DNA from: Ophiostoma sp. CBS 140.51
Lineage: Eukaryota; Ascomycota; Sordariomycetes; Ophiostomatales; Ophiostomataceae
Direction of reading: 5' to 3'
Length of the DNA stretch: 64,000 nucleotides
NCBI GenBank assembly: GCA_029298735.1
Contig: JANSLP010000049.1
Location: 1 to 64,000, forward strand
Made by a program: the position numbers and the translations under genes
Shown here: piece by piece, positions 25,836 to 37,300 of the stretch
Numbering within the stretch: the stretch's first letter is position 1
Layout: each line of letters begins with the position of its first letter
Notes under the pieces: generated by a model
What the model saw: only the letters and a program-made list of their open reading frames with translations
Told to the model about the DNA's origin: nothing
Databases searched by the model: none

Positions 25836-28409
25836 ATGGCGCCACCAAAATTGAGATCCAACAATAGGCATGTGCCTGTGTTAGCACTAGACACGGTGGG
25901 ATCACACACCTACCGCTCGAACCACAATACACAGCAAGTCCGCTTTCCAAGCCGCCGGAAAGTCGTGAGGAGATACGGCCGGCACGAAGCTGTGCTGTCG
26001 CCGAAGCAGCGAACACTGACACAAATTGCATACGCCGTGCCGCCTTCGCCGGGTCTTCGCGAGACCGACTTTCTTGATCTCGAGCAGGAGCAAGAGACAG
26101 ATGTCTCCAGCAACAGTCGACCAAACAGGGAGAACAACGCCAGCCGGCTTCCTCCCAGAAAGAATCAAAACAAACGACGAAAGACACATCACACAGCTGC
26201 CAATTCGACCACTTCGAATACAACATCTTACCATACGCAGACGTTGACTCAACTTGTCCCCAAAAATACACTCCCCGACCCCGATTTCGAAGATAACGAT
26301 GACTTCGTGCTGGGTGCCATGATCCAGGATTCGGAAGATGACGACATTCCCGTCTCGCCCTCGCTTGGTGCATATCCAAATCGCTCATCCATGTCGTTGC
26401 GGCAGCAGGCGGGGCCCGATGGAATCAATGGAACAACACCCCTAAAACCAAGAGCAGATGCTTGGAAGGCACCTCCAAGCCCTTTACTCCGCACGCCCAA
26501 GACAACACGAACTGAGATCCCTTCATCACAGCCAAGTCCATTCACCCCAATGTGGCGGTTGTACAGCCCTCGTGGCCAAGTAGGCTGCCAGCACCCCTCG
26601 CCTGCCTCTTATAGGCGGCTAAACATTGCCAGTCCGACTTCACCTAGCCCAGGAAGCCAGACTTTACCGACCAAGAGCATAAGCGCAGATAGTCCTACGG
26701 GCCCAAGCTGCGGCCTCCGAGAGGGAGGTAGAGAGCGTGAGGGCGCTTCTGGGGAGATTCCTGATAGCGATGAGGAGGAAAGTGGGCTGTCCGATCCCTA
26801 CAGCCCGAAACAGAGCATGGCTCCTGTGACACACGCGGTCCGCCAACTTAGTGACCAATATTATGGAGACGATGGTGGCTTGTTGAGCTCATTGCCGCTG
26901 TCTCGTCCTCCCTCACCTGACGCAGAACCGGCTTTGCCTTTGCCTGACCCGCAGAAGAGTCAAGCTTCCGGTGCTGGCACCCCATCATGGACTGCCGATG
27001 AGACGCCATATGTGCCCACCGACGGCACCACGGCACCAACCACACGTAACCTATCATTGAGACAGCAAAAAGACACCCACACACGCTCACGAGTGCTTGA
27101 CCAACAATATGAGGAACTCCCAGCGAACAGCCAGCAAGAGCCAACAATGCCGGTGGATACCCAGCAGCAAAGCCAGGCTTTGGAGAGTCAGCGGGTGCCA
27201 CTCGAAACAATTCGCACTCTAGGCCCTCAAACCGACCGGTCCGATATTATCATCTCCATCCATCCCGAACAAATTCGAAAGATTGTCAGTGGCACCAAAG
27301 ACCATGAGTTTCGAAATTTCAAGGTCCCACACACAGTCAGTCGCTTTTGGATGTACGCCACTCGGCCTGCCTGCGAGCTGCAGTACATGGCTGTTGTTGC
27401 CGCTGGCTTTCGACAACCCGGCGATATTGACAGCAATAGTGGCATTGGCAACGCCGAATTTAATGCCGGAAAACTGGTGGCCAGATATGCTTACAAGCTG
27501 GTTCAAGTTTACCAATTAAATAACCCTGTGTCACTCGATACGATGCAGAAAAATGGATGGGCGGGCGCCCCTCGACGTTATGACTATTTGCCTCCGGCTA
27601 TAGTAGGCTGTCTTCTTGGAAACTTGCGATGCGCTCTCTTCGAAGAGTCTTCTAGGCCAGGTATTGGAAGCGACGATGATGGGTGCGAAGGCAAGGATGA
27701 CGACCGTGCAAAATATATCGAGGTGTCTGTCTCTCAAGAAATCGAAGCTCAGCTTTTCAGCGACATTGCGGAAACACAGCAAAAGTACCAGAGTTCTCTC
27801 TTGCCAAGCAGCCAGGGCCATTCAATGGTGTCTCGGCTCTACCTACCGCAAGAACCAGTGGCGCCCCATGCCTCCGCGCCTTCTTTCAATCCACGTGAAA
27901 CTCAAGTACGAGGCGATGCACGTTTACCAGTGACCTCGGGCGCAACATGGATCTCCCAAGCAACAACAGCTAGCACTGAATTAACCCAGGAAAGGCTGAG
28001 CGAGCATTTGCCAAGACTGTACAGCATTGATGCCACTGCTGCTCGTGCTTCTTCGTTGCCAGACGACCAGACTGCGACCACGTCACGGTCCGCCTTGGAG
28101 CCCGACTTGCCAACTGTACGCCCAGCGAGATATCAGACTGGTGAAGCGCAGGGTTCATGCGCAGATACTCGTCCTAGAATGGGGCTGGCCTCTGAGTTAG
28201 CTAGTGTGGGGGGCACGTCTCAGGAACAACGGCCCCGCCGGACGTCGCAAAAGAAGTTGAGAGTGCGAAGACCTCGACTTTCGTTGCATGCGGTCACTGT
28301 GTCTTCATCTGATTCAACGCAGGCCGCCTTACCCGACAGTCTATACGAAGAGGTGCGTCAGGCACCTCCAGTTGTCATCGTGGACTCGGAGGAGTCGGAC
28401 GGCGCATAA
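25836..28409 (+). CDS. Large disordered protein with ASCH/PUA-like domain and C-terminal SIM-like motif
   Basis: Single exon, 857 residues, starting at the ATG in GTATGGCGCC. Most of the chain is polar and probably disordered, rich in Ser, Pro, Gln and Asp. A folded block at about 470-605 begins IIISIHPEQIRKIVSGTKDH and continues with EFRNFKVP and FWMYATRPACELQYMAVV. This order (substrate-pocket strand, helix ending SGxKxxEFR, then a WxYAT strand) resembles ASCH/PUA-like domains that bind modified bases or RNA. The last residues, VVIVDSEESDGA (846-857), look like a classical SUMO-interaction motif flanked by acidic and serine residues. Basic stretches such as NKRRKTHH suggest nuclear entry. 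I cannot name the gene. A nuclear nucleic-acid-binding, SUMO-responsive role is inference. It converges on the next gene with only 191 bp between. Confidence 0.75.
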   Translation: MAPPKLRSNNRHVPVLALDTVGSHTYRSNHNTQQVRFPSRRKVVRRYGRHEAVLSPKQRTLTQIAYAVPPSPGLRETDFLDLEQEQETDVSSNSRPNRENNASRLPPRKNQNKRRKTHHTAANSTTSNTTSYHTQTLTQLVPKNTLPDPDFEDNDDFVLGAMIQDSEDDDIPVSPSLGAYPNRSSMSLRQQAGPDGINGTTPLKPRADAWKAPPSPLLRTPKTTRTEIPSSQPSPFTPMWRLYSPRGQVGCQHPSPASYRRLNIASPTSPSPGSQTLPTKSISADSPTGPSCGLREGGREREGASGEIPDSDEEESGLSDPYSPKQSMAPVTHAVRQLSDQYYGDDGGLLSSLPLSRPPSPDAEPALPLPDPQKSQASGAGTPSWTADETPYVPTDGTTAPTTRNLSLRQQKDTHTRSRVLDQQYEELPANSQQEPTMPVDTQQQSQALESQRVPLETIRTLGPQTDRSDIIISIHPEQIRKIVSGTKDHEFRNFKVPHTVSRFWMYATRPACELQYMAVVAAGFRQPGDIDSNSGIGNAEFNAGKLVARYAYKLVQVYQLNNPVSLDTMQKNGWAGAPRRYDYLPPAIVGCLLGNLRCALFEESSRPGIGSDDDGCEGKDDDRAKYIEVSVSQEIEAQLFSDIAETQQKYQSSLLPSSQGHSMVSRLYLPQEPVAPHASAPSFNPRETQVRGDARLPVTSGATWISQATTASTELTQERLSEHLPRLYSIDATAARASSLPDDQTATTSRSALEPDLPTVRPARYQTGEAQGSCADTRPRMGLASELASVGGTSQEQRPRRTSQKKLRVRRPRLSLHAVTVSSSDSTQAALPDSLYEEVRQAPPVVIVDSEESDGA

Positions 28410-28600
28410 AACAACCTAACGGAAGAAGGTACGGTGGTAGACAGACTTTTTTTTTTAAAAGTAAAAAATTCACTTCTTGAAACATGAAACAGTGCCAATT
28501 CTACTCTACCTCGTCTATCACAGTTACATAAAAAGAAGGGTTTTCTGGACGCCAAAAGGCCAATTTTTTCTTCGCAGTATTGCACTTGTATAGGCGAGCC

Positions 28601-30746
28601 TCAGGCCAGTGCCGACACGGCACCCTCTTTGCGCTCTTTGTCATCTTTGCTTCTTTTCATTTTGAAAAGCTGTTTGAGCATGTTACTTCCAGTGTTGGGC
28701 TTTCCGCTGTCCTTGCTGCGCGTTGTGCTGGCTTTGGATGACGGGCCGCTAGAACCGTTCTTGTCAAGTGCTCGGTCTCCGCCACTGCGTGAGCGCCTGC
28801 TATACCGACTGCTACGGCTTGCGGTGGTTCTGCCCGACTCGCTGCCTTCCTCGTCGCCGTGGTGGCTGCGTGCACTGTGATAAGAGTCACCTGTCTCGAC
28901 ACTCTTGAAGACCCTGCCACTTTGCCTTTGTGGAACTTCAGGTTTACCTTCGGGCTCCCTCGTCCGGCTACCGGTCTGCGTGCTCTCTTGGTGGTGCTGG
29001 TGGTGCTTTTGGCGGTGACGGTGCTGCCCACCTCGCGACGACACATGTCCGCGCGACCTGGTACTTCGAGTGCTTTTCAAGGTACGTTGGTCGTCGTCGT
29101 CAATACGTGAGCGCATCGCCTCTGGACTGATCAACTCGACATCAACTTCGCTGCTACTCCATGGCTCGGTGCCAGAGTCTCCTTCCATTGTCGGCTCGAT
29201 GCCACGGCGCCATGTTTCGATGGTACTGAGCTCTTCCTCTAGCACAAGAGCCTCGTCATAGCTTCGTGTGGAAGCCTGCGATGGCAAAAGCGGTACCCCG
29301 GCGGGCGCAAATGCTTCTTGTGACTCGGTTCCCGGGACCTGTTGCTGCTGCGGAGGCCCGTTATGCGGACTGCCCATCTCGAAAGCCTGCTTTTCCTCCT
29401 CGCGCACGGCTCGCACCTCGGAAATACGCTTGACGATCTTCCAACCGCCAAAGAGAATGACCGTGACACCCACAACAATGCTGGTGCCAATGAGAAATTG
29501 AGGACTAGCAAGGAGGGCGAAGACGGCCGGGCTGCCGCCCTTGACAACGCCCAAAAAAGCCGGGCTGAGCTTGGCCAGCAGTGCAGAAAGTTCTGCCAGA
29601 GTCAGTGCGACAGCGGCGGCGGCCTCAGGGTTGTCTTGCAGATGGCAGATGATGGAAGCGGCTGTGTGGTGGATGCACTGCGCTTCGTTCAGGAGCGTTT
29701 CAATGCGGTCAACCAAGGTCCTGGCCTGGGATTCCTTTACTGCGTCAGGCTCGCCAGCAACAAACCCATCAGGGTCTAGGTCGGTGCGCAAGGCTAGATC
29801 AGGAGGTATGCTGCCGTACGCCAGGTTCATGTCGATGGGCTTTGGTGGTGTTGGCACGCCTCCAATGTCGTCAATCTCGCCAGCGCAAAGACCTAGTGCT
29901 GGGTCCGATCGTGGACGATGGACCATCAGGGACGCGCGCGGCGACGGGAAAGTTGCAGTAGGCGGTTCGCTGTGTTCGGAGGGCACCACGGGAGCGTAAA
30001 TAGACGGGTGCACAGCGGCTGGCCGGTCGAGAGCAGGGCGCGAGAGCACCATATCGTGACGGGGTGGTTCGGCGTACAGACCACGGCCATCGCGGCGGGA
30101 CTGAGGTGCTGAAGGTGGGCGTATAGTGAAGACGTCAGAGAGAGCACGCAGGTTGTTTGCAGTCAGCGGCGGCTGGGAGGGCCGGCGGCTGCTCCCCGCT
30201 GCGTTCGAAACGCTGTCGTCACTGGTATGGCTGCGGTGAGGGCGGCGGCGGCGGCGACGGCTGTCCGATGTGGCCTGCGAGCGGCGATCGCCGTCGTCCA
30301 GCGACAAGCGGCGGGCATTGCCCCTGTTCTCGAGATAGAGTGGCACAGGCCCTGATCCTAGGGAGCGGTGATTGCGGCGGTAGCCGTCGTCCTGGCCATA
30401 GCGTCGTCCGTCGTCGCATTCCTCAACCTCAAAGTTTGGCCCGTGGTAGTAACCCCCGCGCGAAACGTCGAACGTGCGAGCGCGGTGGATGCCCGAAAGG
30501 CGTTCTTGTCGAAGGGCATCTTTCTTTTCCTTGTAGGCCGAGCGCGCCTCTTTGAAAATGCCGACAAGATGTTTGCCCTACGGTTGCATGTGTTGATTAA
30601 GCAAGCTGGCACCGGCGAAGGACGACCAGTGTAGAAAAGGCGGGAGAGAATGGGAGAAAGGAGGAGGAGGGAGGGGGGATGAAACTTACGGTGCTGATGA
30701 TCTTGCCGGAGTTGTTGATAATTGTGATCGTTTGCTCAAATGGCAT
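28601..30746 (-). CDS. Conserved fungal protein with C-terminal-half membrane segment, unknown function
   Basis: Minus-strand exons: 30746-30690 (MPFEQTITIINNSGKIIST) and 30577-28601; 677 residues. The junction gives ISTGKHLVGIFKEARSAYKE, a coherent conserved-looking N-terminal block, so the start at 30746 is favoured. The next 240 residues are Arg/Ser/Pro-rich and disordered (RRRRRRPHRSH). A helical, alanine-rich region follows at about 310-378, then one likely transmembrane helix at 379-397 (FLIGTSIVVGVTVILFGGW). The C-terminal 280 residues are highly charged (Ser/Arg/His/Glu), ending in a Lys-rich segment. The layout suggests a membrane-anchored protein with long flexible tails. I recognise it as a conserved ascomycete type but know no function. 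Confidence 0.75.
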
Positions 30747-32123
30747 CGTGACAGCAGGCTGCAAGTTGCAACACTATGGGAACACTGCGAGCACCACTGT
30801 TCAGCGGGGAGGTGGTCAGGAGGACTTTTATTCGAGAGGGCGCGGATTCGGAGCTCATACACGTTGTACGGAGTACAGCCGGTCACGAGGTAGCCGTGAA
30901 GGGCGGTGCAATGGTGGACGGCATACGACGTGAATCGTGAATGGGCAGGAGATGCGATGCGAGATACTGAGAATGTGTACTTGCTTAGCATCCACCAGGG
31001 CAGCCCGATCATGTAATGTATATTTGATTCCCTTGGGATATGCGGTCAGGTAGTGCTGCGCACTCACTAGTCAAGAGACTTAGTATGGAGTAATAATACG
31101 TCGTACAGTGTCGCGGTCAAGCATAACTGATGAGCGGTGGAGGGTTGGTGGGGCTCCAAAACCCATCTGCCAGCTGGCTGAGGCCGCCCAGTCGTCCAAT
31201 CGGCGAGAAGCCAGTACGTGAATGTTGGACGGGAGCGCCCCGTTTTACAAGCATTGATCCTCAGGCCCCATACCGCCTTCCATTGTGCACTGTGAGACTG
31301 TGTGTTCTCCTTTGTGTTTTTTACTGAGTATTTCTCTTCACTTTTGCTTTCGACCTCCTCAAATGTCCCTCCAGCCCCATTCAATTTGCTTGGGCACGAG
31401 CGCTGTGCAGATGGCAGATGCAGCGGTGCCCTACGGCCAATTGCTTCACGTTTTGCTGTCCTCTGCTGCAGACGAAAGCAAGGCATCGAGGGCAAATTGA
31501 AAATAGGGCTGCCTGGGCCTCGGACGAGGCCTCGGACGAGGCGACTGGGGCGCCGTGGATGGGCGTGGATGAAGCGGCGTGGATGAAGCGGCGTGGATGA
31601 AGCGCACTTCTGAGTGGATAAGGTGAGGGAAGGCGAGGGCAGGCGAGGTAATTTATTTGTAAGATGCAAAGGAGGGCGGGAGGATACTGTTGATACACAG
31701 TAGGTAAGCTGCGGACAGTCCACAACATGCTAGCCAAGCCAGGCTCCACCATGCTGCAGGTCTACGATGTGGCTAGGCGAAGAGAAAGAGAGGTGAGGCC
31801 CAAGCGCCGCGTTGGCGATAGTGTATTGAGAGCGAAGTACGACGAAAGAATTCGTCGTCTGGAGAGACTAGGTCCAATAGTCCCAACTATCCAGTCTGTG
31901 CCGAAAGTCACAGCCAGTATGTGGTGGAGAAGTGTGTGTTGAGTATATCTCTTCTCCATCTGCTCCTTGCCTTTTTTTTTTGTTTGGGGAACTTCACACC
32001 AGAACGCCGCCATGAGTATGCCGAAGGATCATGTGCCAATTGTATGCTTGGGATTTCATTCGTAACTACAGAGCATGAGTATATGCCACGCCCATATGTC
32101 CGGTATGTGCACGCAGCCAGTCC
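30747..32123. other. Intergenic region with short tandem repeats
   Basis: Lies between two minus-strand genes. It contains the promoter of the 28601-30746 gene, intergenic motifs TACGGAGTA (30867-30875) and TACGTCGTA (31097-31105), a 12-bp duplication near 31518-31541, and a 14-bp triplet repeat at 31563-31604. Open frames crossing the repeats look artefactual. Confidence 0.55.
31563..31604. repeat. 14-bp tandem repeat, 3 perfect copies
   Basis: The unit GCGTGGATGAAGCG is repeated three times without mismatch. Two copies of CCTCGGACGAGG lie just upstream. Confidence 0.85.
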
Positions 32124-34352
32124 TCACCAGATATACACCGGGAGGCGGTTGCCCAGAAGTTCGCTTTTGGAGATCTGCACGTCCATCTTACTAAAGTCAT
32201 GCAGCAGGAGCCAGCATAGCATCCGAAACACCAGCGTGCACCATACGCTTGCTGCCTCTAGCCTACCGGGCCTGTTGCCGCCACCGTGTCCACCATCGTC
32301 GTTATCCCCGTTGTCCCCGCTGTCCTCATTGTTACCATTGCCGACTTCCACATCGGCATCTTCGTCATCACTGTTGCCGTCATCTTGCTGTCGTAGCCAT
32401 GCTTCCTCGGCTAACTTCACCACACGCGGCTGTAGACGTGAGAAATAGATCCTCATCAACGTCCTTTGGCGGACTTCCGGGGAGGCCGTCATCACATCGT
32501 CAAAGCGCAGGGGAACCCCAAACTTGGATTCATCTTTGCTTGTCGCACCCAGTGGACTGGACTCCCCGTTTCGGCCGGCCCCAGAGCCGCTGGGCTCCGC
32601 TGCTGCTCCTGCTCCTGCTCCTGCTCCAGCTGTGCCGCCCGCCACGTTGGTTGTCGAGCCATACTCGCCCTCGTTGTTAACCATGCGCAAAAGCTCCTGG
32701 ACGTGCTCGCGAAGGACAAGCTCAACCGCTTTCCGTCCTTTCTTCTTCAAGAACAGGTCACATCTGTCGAGGTTTTCGTGTAATATGTTCATCAGCGGGC
32801 GGTCAATGGCGTCCTCTGGTGGCCTCTTGGCCCGGCTAGCCCCGTTCCGCTCGGGTTTGCGCAGAAGTAGGTCGGCAATCGTGCTTGCCAGTGTCTGCAG
32901 TTCCTTGATTTGCGGTTCGTCCGTTACTAAGCAACTAATCTCGGTCCGGTATTCCTGTAAAAGCTTCCGCATGCTAAAGTACTTCCTGTCCCAATGGTAG
33001 AATGTCGGGTTTGGCAAAAAGCGAAAGAGGCTCTTTTTTATATGCAGCGTCCGCCCTAGCATACCCGTAATCTCAAAGGCGACTGAAAGGGATCCTGTTA
33101 GTAGGCAGAACTCCAAAGCCAATACACAGTAAGGTAAGGGAGGGGGCGCGGCGACGGGGAGCGGCGACTTACGGGGAAACAGGTGACCATGTTTTTTGTT
33201 CTCATCACGAAGACTGTTGGATGTGTTCGTGTTGCAACCAATAGATGCCAGCGTCTCAGCAAGCTCATTGCGATTGCCAAGCAATAGAGTCTCCAAAGTG
33301 CGCGTGTCGTCGGTTGTGAACGCAAGGCGGCGAAGATCCTCTTTTCTGCGGAAGATGGTCGGCACAAGGCCAAAGGCAAGTTCCTTGGCCTCGTCCGCGG
33401 GAATGATGCGATTCTCCTTGAAGCGGCTCTTGCCGCAGATCTGGAAGGTAAATACAATGCCCAGGTCCGCCATATGGCTTCCCGTCAGGACATAGCCGTT
33501 ACCTTCTGCCCGGTAGCGGCCGGTCGACCGGTCAAACTCCTTCCAGTATATACCCAGCATGGCGGCCATCTCAACTAGATGGCAGATTGTCGAGGCAGCA
33601 TATGGCCTGCTAATGCTAGACGGCATGGTATCCCAAGACCGCTTCTTGGCCTGGAGGGCCACACAGAGTTTGTGTTCTTCAAAAGTGCACGCGCTGTGTG
33701 GCGGGTTGAGCTCCACTTGTGTCTTCTGCCAGTGCTGCGAGTCGCGTTCCATGCGCTGGAGCTCCTGCAGGAGGCGCACCCAAGTCGACATCTCATTGTC
33801 GGCCGTGTGAACCCCGCGCTTGTCTTGCGGCTTCGATGCTGTTAGCGCAGCATGGGCAGCATGAGCAGCGTGGGATGCATGGGACGTATGGGCAGCCGCA
33901 TCATTTTGCGCCCCGTCTGGTCGCTGGGACGGCTTTCCCGCACTGCTGTTTGGATCCGGGCCGTCCAGAGGAAGAGAACGTGTGATGGCGATGCTTTCGG
34001 GATTACCCTTCACAAACCAGACGGGTGCATCTTTGATGGGCCCTCTCGTGTTGTCGGCCGGGCAGACGAAGAACACGGGGGTCTCAAACAAGACCTGGAA
34101 GCGCATTTCGCTGAGGCGAAACCGGCGTTTTTTGGTAGTGTGCCAGGGACCGATCACGGCGGCATCGCAGTTAGAGTAGCCGGCCGCCGAGGCCAAGTAC
34201 TGTTGCACGACCTGCAAGCCTGTTCCGACGAGGGCAATCACCGACACTACCAAGGCCACAATGGCAATGATGGTGTCCGAGCTATCGTTGCCATTTCCAT
34301 TGCTGCTGTTGTTATTACTGGTGCTGTTGCCACCAGTCTGATTGCTAGACAT
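32124..34352 (-). CDS. Conserved ascomycete membrane protein of unknown function (modin-like)
   Basis: Minus-strand exons: 34352-33173 and 33082-32124; 712 residues. The 90-bp intron has donor GTAAGT, branch site CTAAC and acceptor TTTCAG, and its length is 3n without stop codons, so the frame reads through it; splicing gives HLFPLAFEITGMLGR. The N-terminus is Asn/Ser/Gly-rich. One transmembrane helix follows at about 27-49 (TIIAIVALVVSVIALVGTG), then a cytosolic-type globular region starting SNCDAAVIGPWHTTKKRRFR. A Gly/Ala-rich linker and an acidic Asp/Asn tract lie near the C-terminus. Homologues in some fungal genomes are, to my recollection, labelled modin; no function is established. The frame is open to 34484, but the ATG at 34352 directly precedes the conserved N-terminus. 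Confidence 0.78.
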   Translation of the reverse strand: MSSNQTGGNSTSNNNSSNGNGNDSSDTIIAIVALVVSVIALVGTGLQVVQQYLASAAGYSNCDAAVIGPWHTTKKRRFRLSEMRFQVLFETPVFFVCPADNTRGPIKDAPVWFVKGNPESIAITRSLPLDGPDPNSSAGKPSQRPDGAQNDAAAHTSHASHAAHAAHAALTASKPQDKRGVHTADNEMSTWVRLLQELQRMERDSQHWQKTQVELNPPHSACTFEEHKLCVALQAKKRSWDTMPSSISRPYAASTICHLVEMAAMLGIYWKEFDRSTGRYRAEGNGYVLTGSHMADLGIVFTFQICGKSRFKENRIIPADEAKELAFGLVPTIFRRKEDLRRLAFTTDDTRTLETLLLGNRNELAETLASIGCNTNTSNSLRDENKKHGHLFPRKSPLPVAAPPPLPYCVLALEFCLLTGSLSVAFEITGMLGRTLHIKKSLFRFLPNPTFYHWDRKYFSMRKLLQEYRTEISCLVTDEPQIKELQTLASTIADLLLRKPERNGASRAKRPPEDAIDRPLMNILHENLDRCDLFLKKKGRKAVELVLREHVQELLRMVNNEGEYGSTTNVAGGTAGAGAGAGAAAEPSGSGAGRNGESSPLGATSKDESKFGVPLRFDDVMTASPEVRQRTLMRIYFSRLQPRVVKLAEEAWLRQQDDGNSDDEDADVEVGNGNNEDSGDNGDNDDGGHGGGNRPGRLEAASVWCTLVFRMLCWLLLHDFSKMDVQISKSELLGNRLPVYIW

Positions 34353-37300
34353 GGCGCGCCTTATTTCTTGATAGTCCAATCGAACGGTCGACAGGCAGGT
34401 GTGCTTGTTGATTGTCGCAAGCGTAGGAGCACGGGCAGGAAAGGCGAACCCGGGTGTATGTCGTAGCGGCCAAGGGTGCGGCAAGGCTAGGACGGATATC
34501 TAGACGATGAGAAGCGCAGGAGACGGGCCAGTGAACGGAGGGAAGGCTGGGGCAAGAGGATAGCAAAGGTCAAAGGCGAAACGCGAAATGAGAAACGAGA
34601 AGAGAGGAGAGAAGAAAAGTAGAACCAGATACGAGAAAAGAGAGAGAGAGAGAGAAAGAGAAAAGAAAAGAAGAACCAAGAGAAATGAGCAGGGCAAGGA
34701 CGCGCAAAACTCTGGACGGCGAACGAGACGAAGGATGCGATCGGCGACAAGGCTTCGTCGAAACCCAAGCGTGGGCAGATCCCCTGTCTGTCTGTCTGTC
34801 TAAGTGTGCACTCCGACTCCGTAGCCACCCGGGGTTGACTGTTGTTTGTGGACGTGGAGGCTGTGTATTTACAGCTGGGGGGGAATAAGAGGCTCTGCTC
34901 GCTGGTCAGGCTGTCCAGAACCAGCCTGCCTAGAACATGCTACTGTTGTGTGACATGCAATGTGGGATTCCTCAGGGGTGTGGCATAATTAGCAGACGGG
35001 GGCTAGGTATCGTGATGGTTGACAGTAAGATACATGTGGTTGTTGTGATCTTGCTGAATTGGCTGCTGTCAACTATGTTCTGGACTCAAAAGCAGGTATG
35101 AACCCCTTATTGCGGCGCATTAATACAGAGTATTACGACGTAGTGTTGCTTCTTCCTGGGAAATAGGGGTAGAATGGCCCTGTCACGCTCCTGTATACAC
35201 ATGAATACTTCGTCTGAACTACTGAGTAGTGTGGGGCTCCATCTCAAAATTAGACCAGGCACAGATTAGTCATGCAGCGGCTCTTGCGGCAACAGCCGGC
35301 CAGTCTTTGAAGCCGACGAATGATAGCAGTGCTTGATTGTCAACTCGCCAATTTTACGACACACCGAGACTCGTAGTCTCTTTCGTTACAGAGTCGACGA
35401 TTGCCCCAATGAACACGACAACAAAAGAGCCCCAACAAGGCACGCGCCCACACCGGCCCCTACCGAGCCTACTCAGTACTGTATACAAGTATCCTTCAAA
35501 TATCTTGGTACACATGCTCAGCATAAGCATGCGACATCTACATACGTCGTACCACGCGGAGTATATTATCTTAACGAGGTAAGGAGTACTCCGTACCTCG
35601 TACATCATACTCACAGGGCACACTCCTGTTCGATCCACGTGGCGGGTGCAGTGAACAAGGATCAGGGAATCTTCTTTGCCGCCCAGACGCTCTGCCACGA
35701 GAAAATACGGAGCATTAATAGAGCTCTGACGGGACCCCGATTTGGACGGTGCCCCCGGTGATCGTCAACTCTGCAGAATCGACTCCGTGCAATCCCTGCG
35801 GGTCGCCTGGCCGCCCTGTCGTCAAGACAGCCGCTTCTTCCGATGCCATGCAATGAGTCTGGCGCATGCATGGCCCATATTAGCTCTGGAGATGTGTGAT
35901 CCTTCCCGAGCACGCCAAGATACGGCGTTGGCCACATCCCTGGCCGCCATTTAGTCACTCGTGGGATGGCTGCGGATAGCCATGTGATTCTGGATAGGTG
36001 AGTTGCTGGTTCTAAGAGCGGCGTGCCTGTCCTCTATGGTCCAGCTGTACAGATACGACTTGGGTACATCCAATTTATGGGAACTCTACGAGATCAGATG
36101 CTAAGTGCGGTGCTGCCCTTGATGCACCAGTAGCCTTCTCTTCCATTTTCCACGTCGCCTCCTTGCTATTCCCTATCTGTCTTCGCCCAGCACCCAAGAT
36201 CATCCCCGCCGGCGTTGTTACCCGAATCCTTCCCGCACCTGTCATCTTTATGATCCCTCTCGATACAGATGTCATACAGACGACATGCTATTACATGCAG
36301 AGTACAATAACATCTACCCCGTAACGTGTTTGCGAGTGCTAACACACCGACGCTTCCCATCTTTTCTCCATTTGGGTTTAGTATTGTCCCCCATTCACAT
36401 ATCACATGTATCGTTTGCCATTTTTGCGATTTTTCTCTCCTCATTTATCTTTACTCCTCCCTTTTCTCTCTTCTCTTCCCAACCCCCCATTGTACTAGAC
36501 AGCCTTGTCTGCTCTCTCGCTCTTCTACCTATGACCATCGTTCTCTCTACAGGCAAGCAGGCCTCCTCAAAATGCCTGTGAGACTTGACGTCGGAAGTCG
36601 ACAGGTCGAAACTTGGATAAAAATCCCTCAATTGTGCATGTCAATAGTCCGGACTCTCTTCCCTCTAGCTAGCCTCGATGGAGACGAAGAGACGCCCATC
36701 AATTTTTGGGATGTCGAAAGGTCATAAATGTCCAGTCGAAAAGTATTGTATCCGCCCCATATACCAGTATCGTCCTGGCCATCTTAACTTGTGGTCTCGG
36801 CCATGCAGCTACCCAGAACTAGACTAAAACTATTGGGACTAGATGGGGTCATGTCCTTTTCGAGACTCGCTCATTCATGTCGATTTTTGTTCTTCTTTTG
36901 CTTCTTCCTCAGGTTCGGCATTTTTTATTTACTTTCCATCTCTCACCCTCCGGACCTATTGCTATCCACTTTTCACTTTTCATTCACTTTTTTCCCTTCT
37001 TTTTTCCCCCTCTTCTTTCTTCATTTCTTCTTCTTCTTCTTCGTCCTTTCCGTCTCCTCCTTCCCCTCTCCTCCTTCCCCTCTCCTCCGTATATTTCCTC
37101 CTTCCCCACCTGTCTCTTATTTTGGGCGTCTTACTTCTTGTGCAAGTATGTGTACTTGTGCACATATTCCTTTTTCATATTCTTTCTTCTTTCTTCTTGT
37201 TCTTATTTTTTTCGTCTTGCCCACAGTGGCCCACTCGCCTATCCCATGGAACGAGCCCGATCCAGTTCAAGTGTGCGTCGGCAAGTTTAGGTCGAACCTG

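Noticed and set aside
35610..35650. tRNA B-box-like GTTCGATCC
   Set aside because: No A-box or acceptor stem at the proper distance; other partial B-box matches (near 61930) fail the same test.
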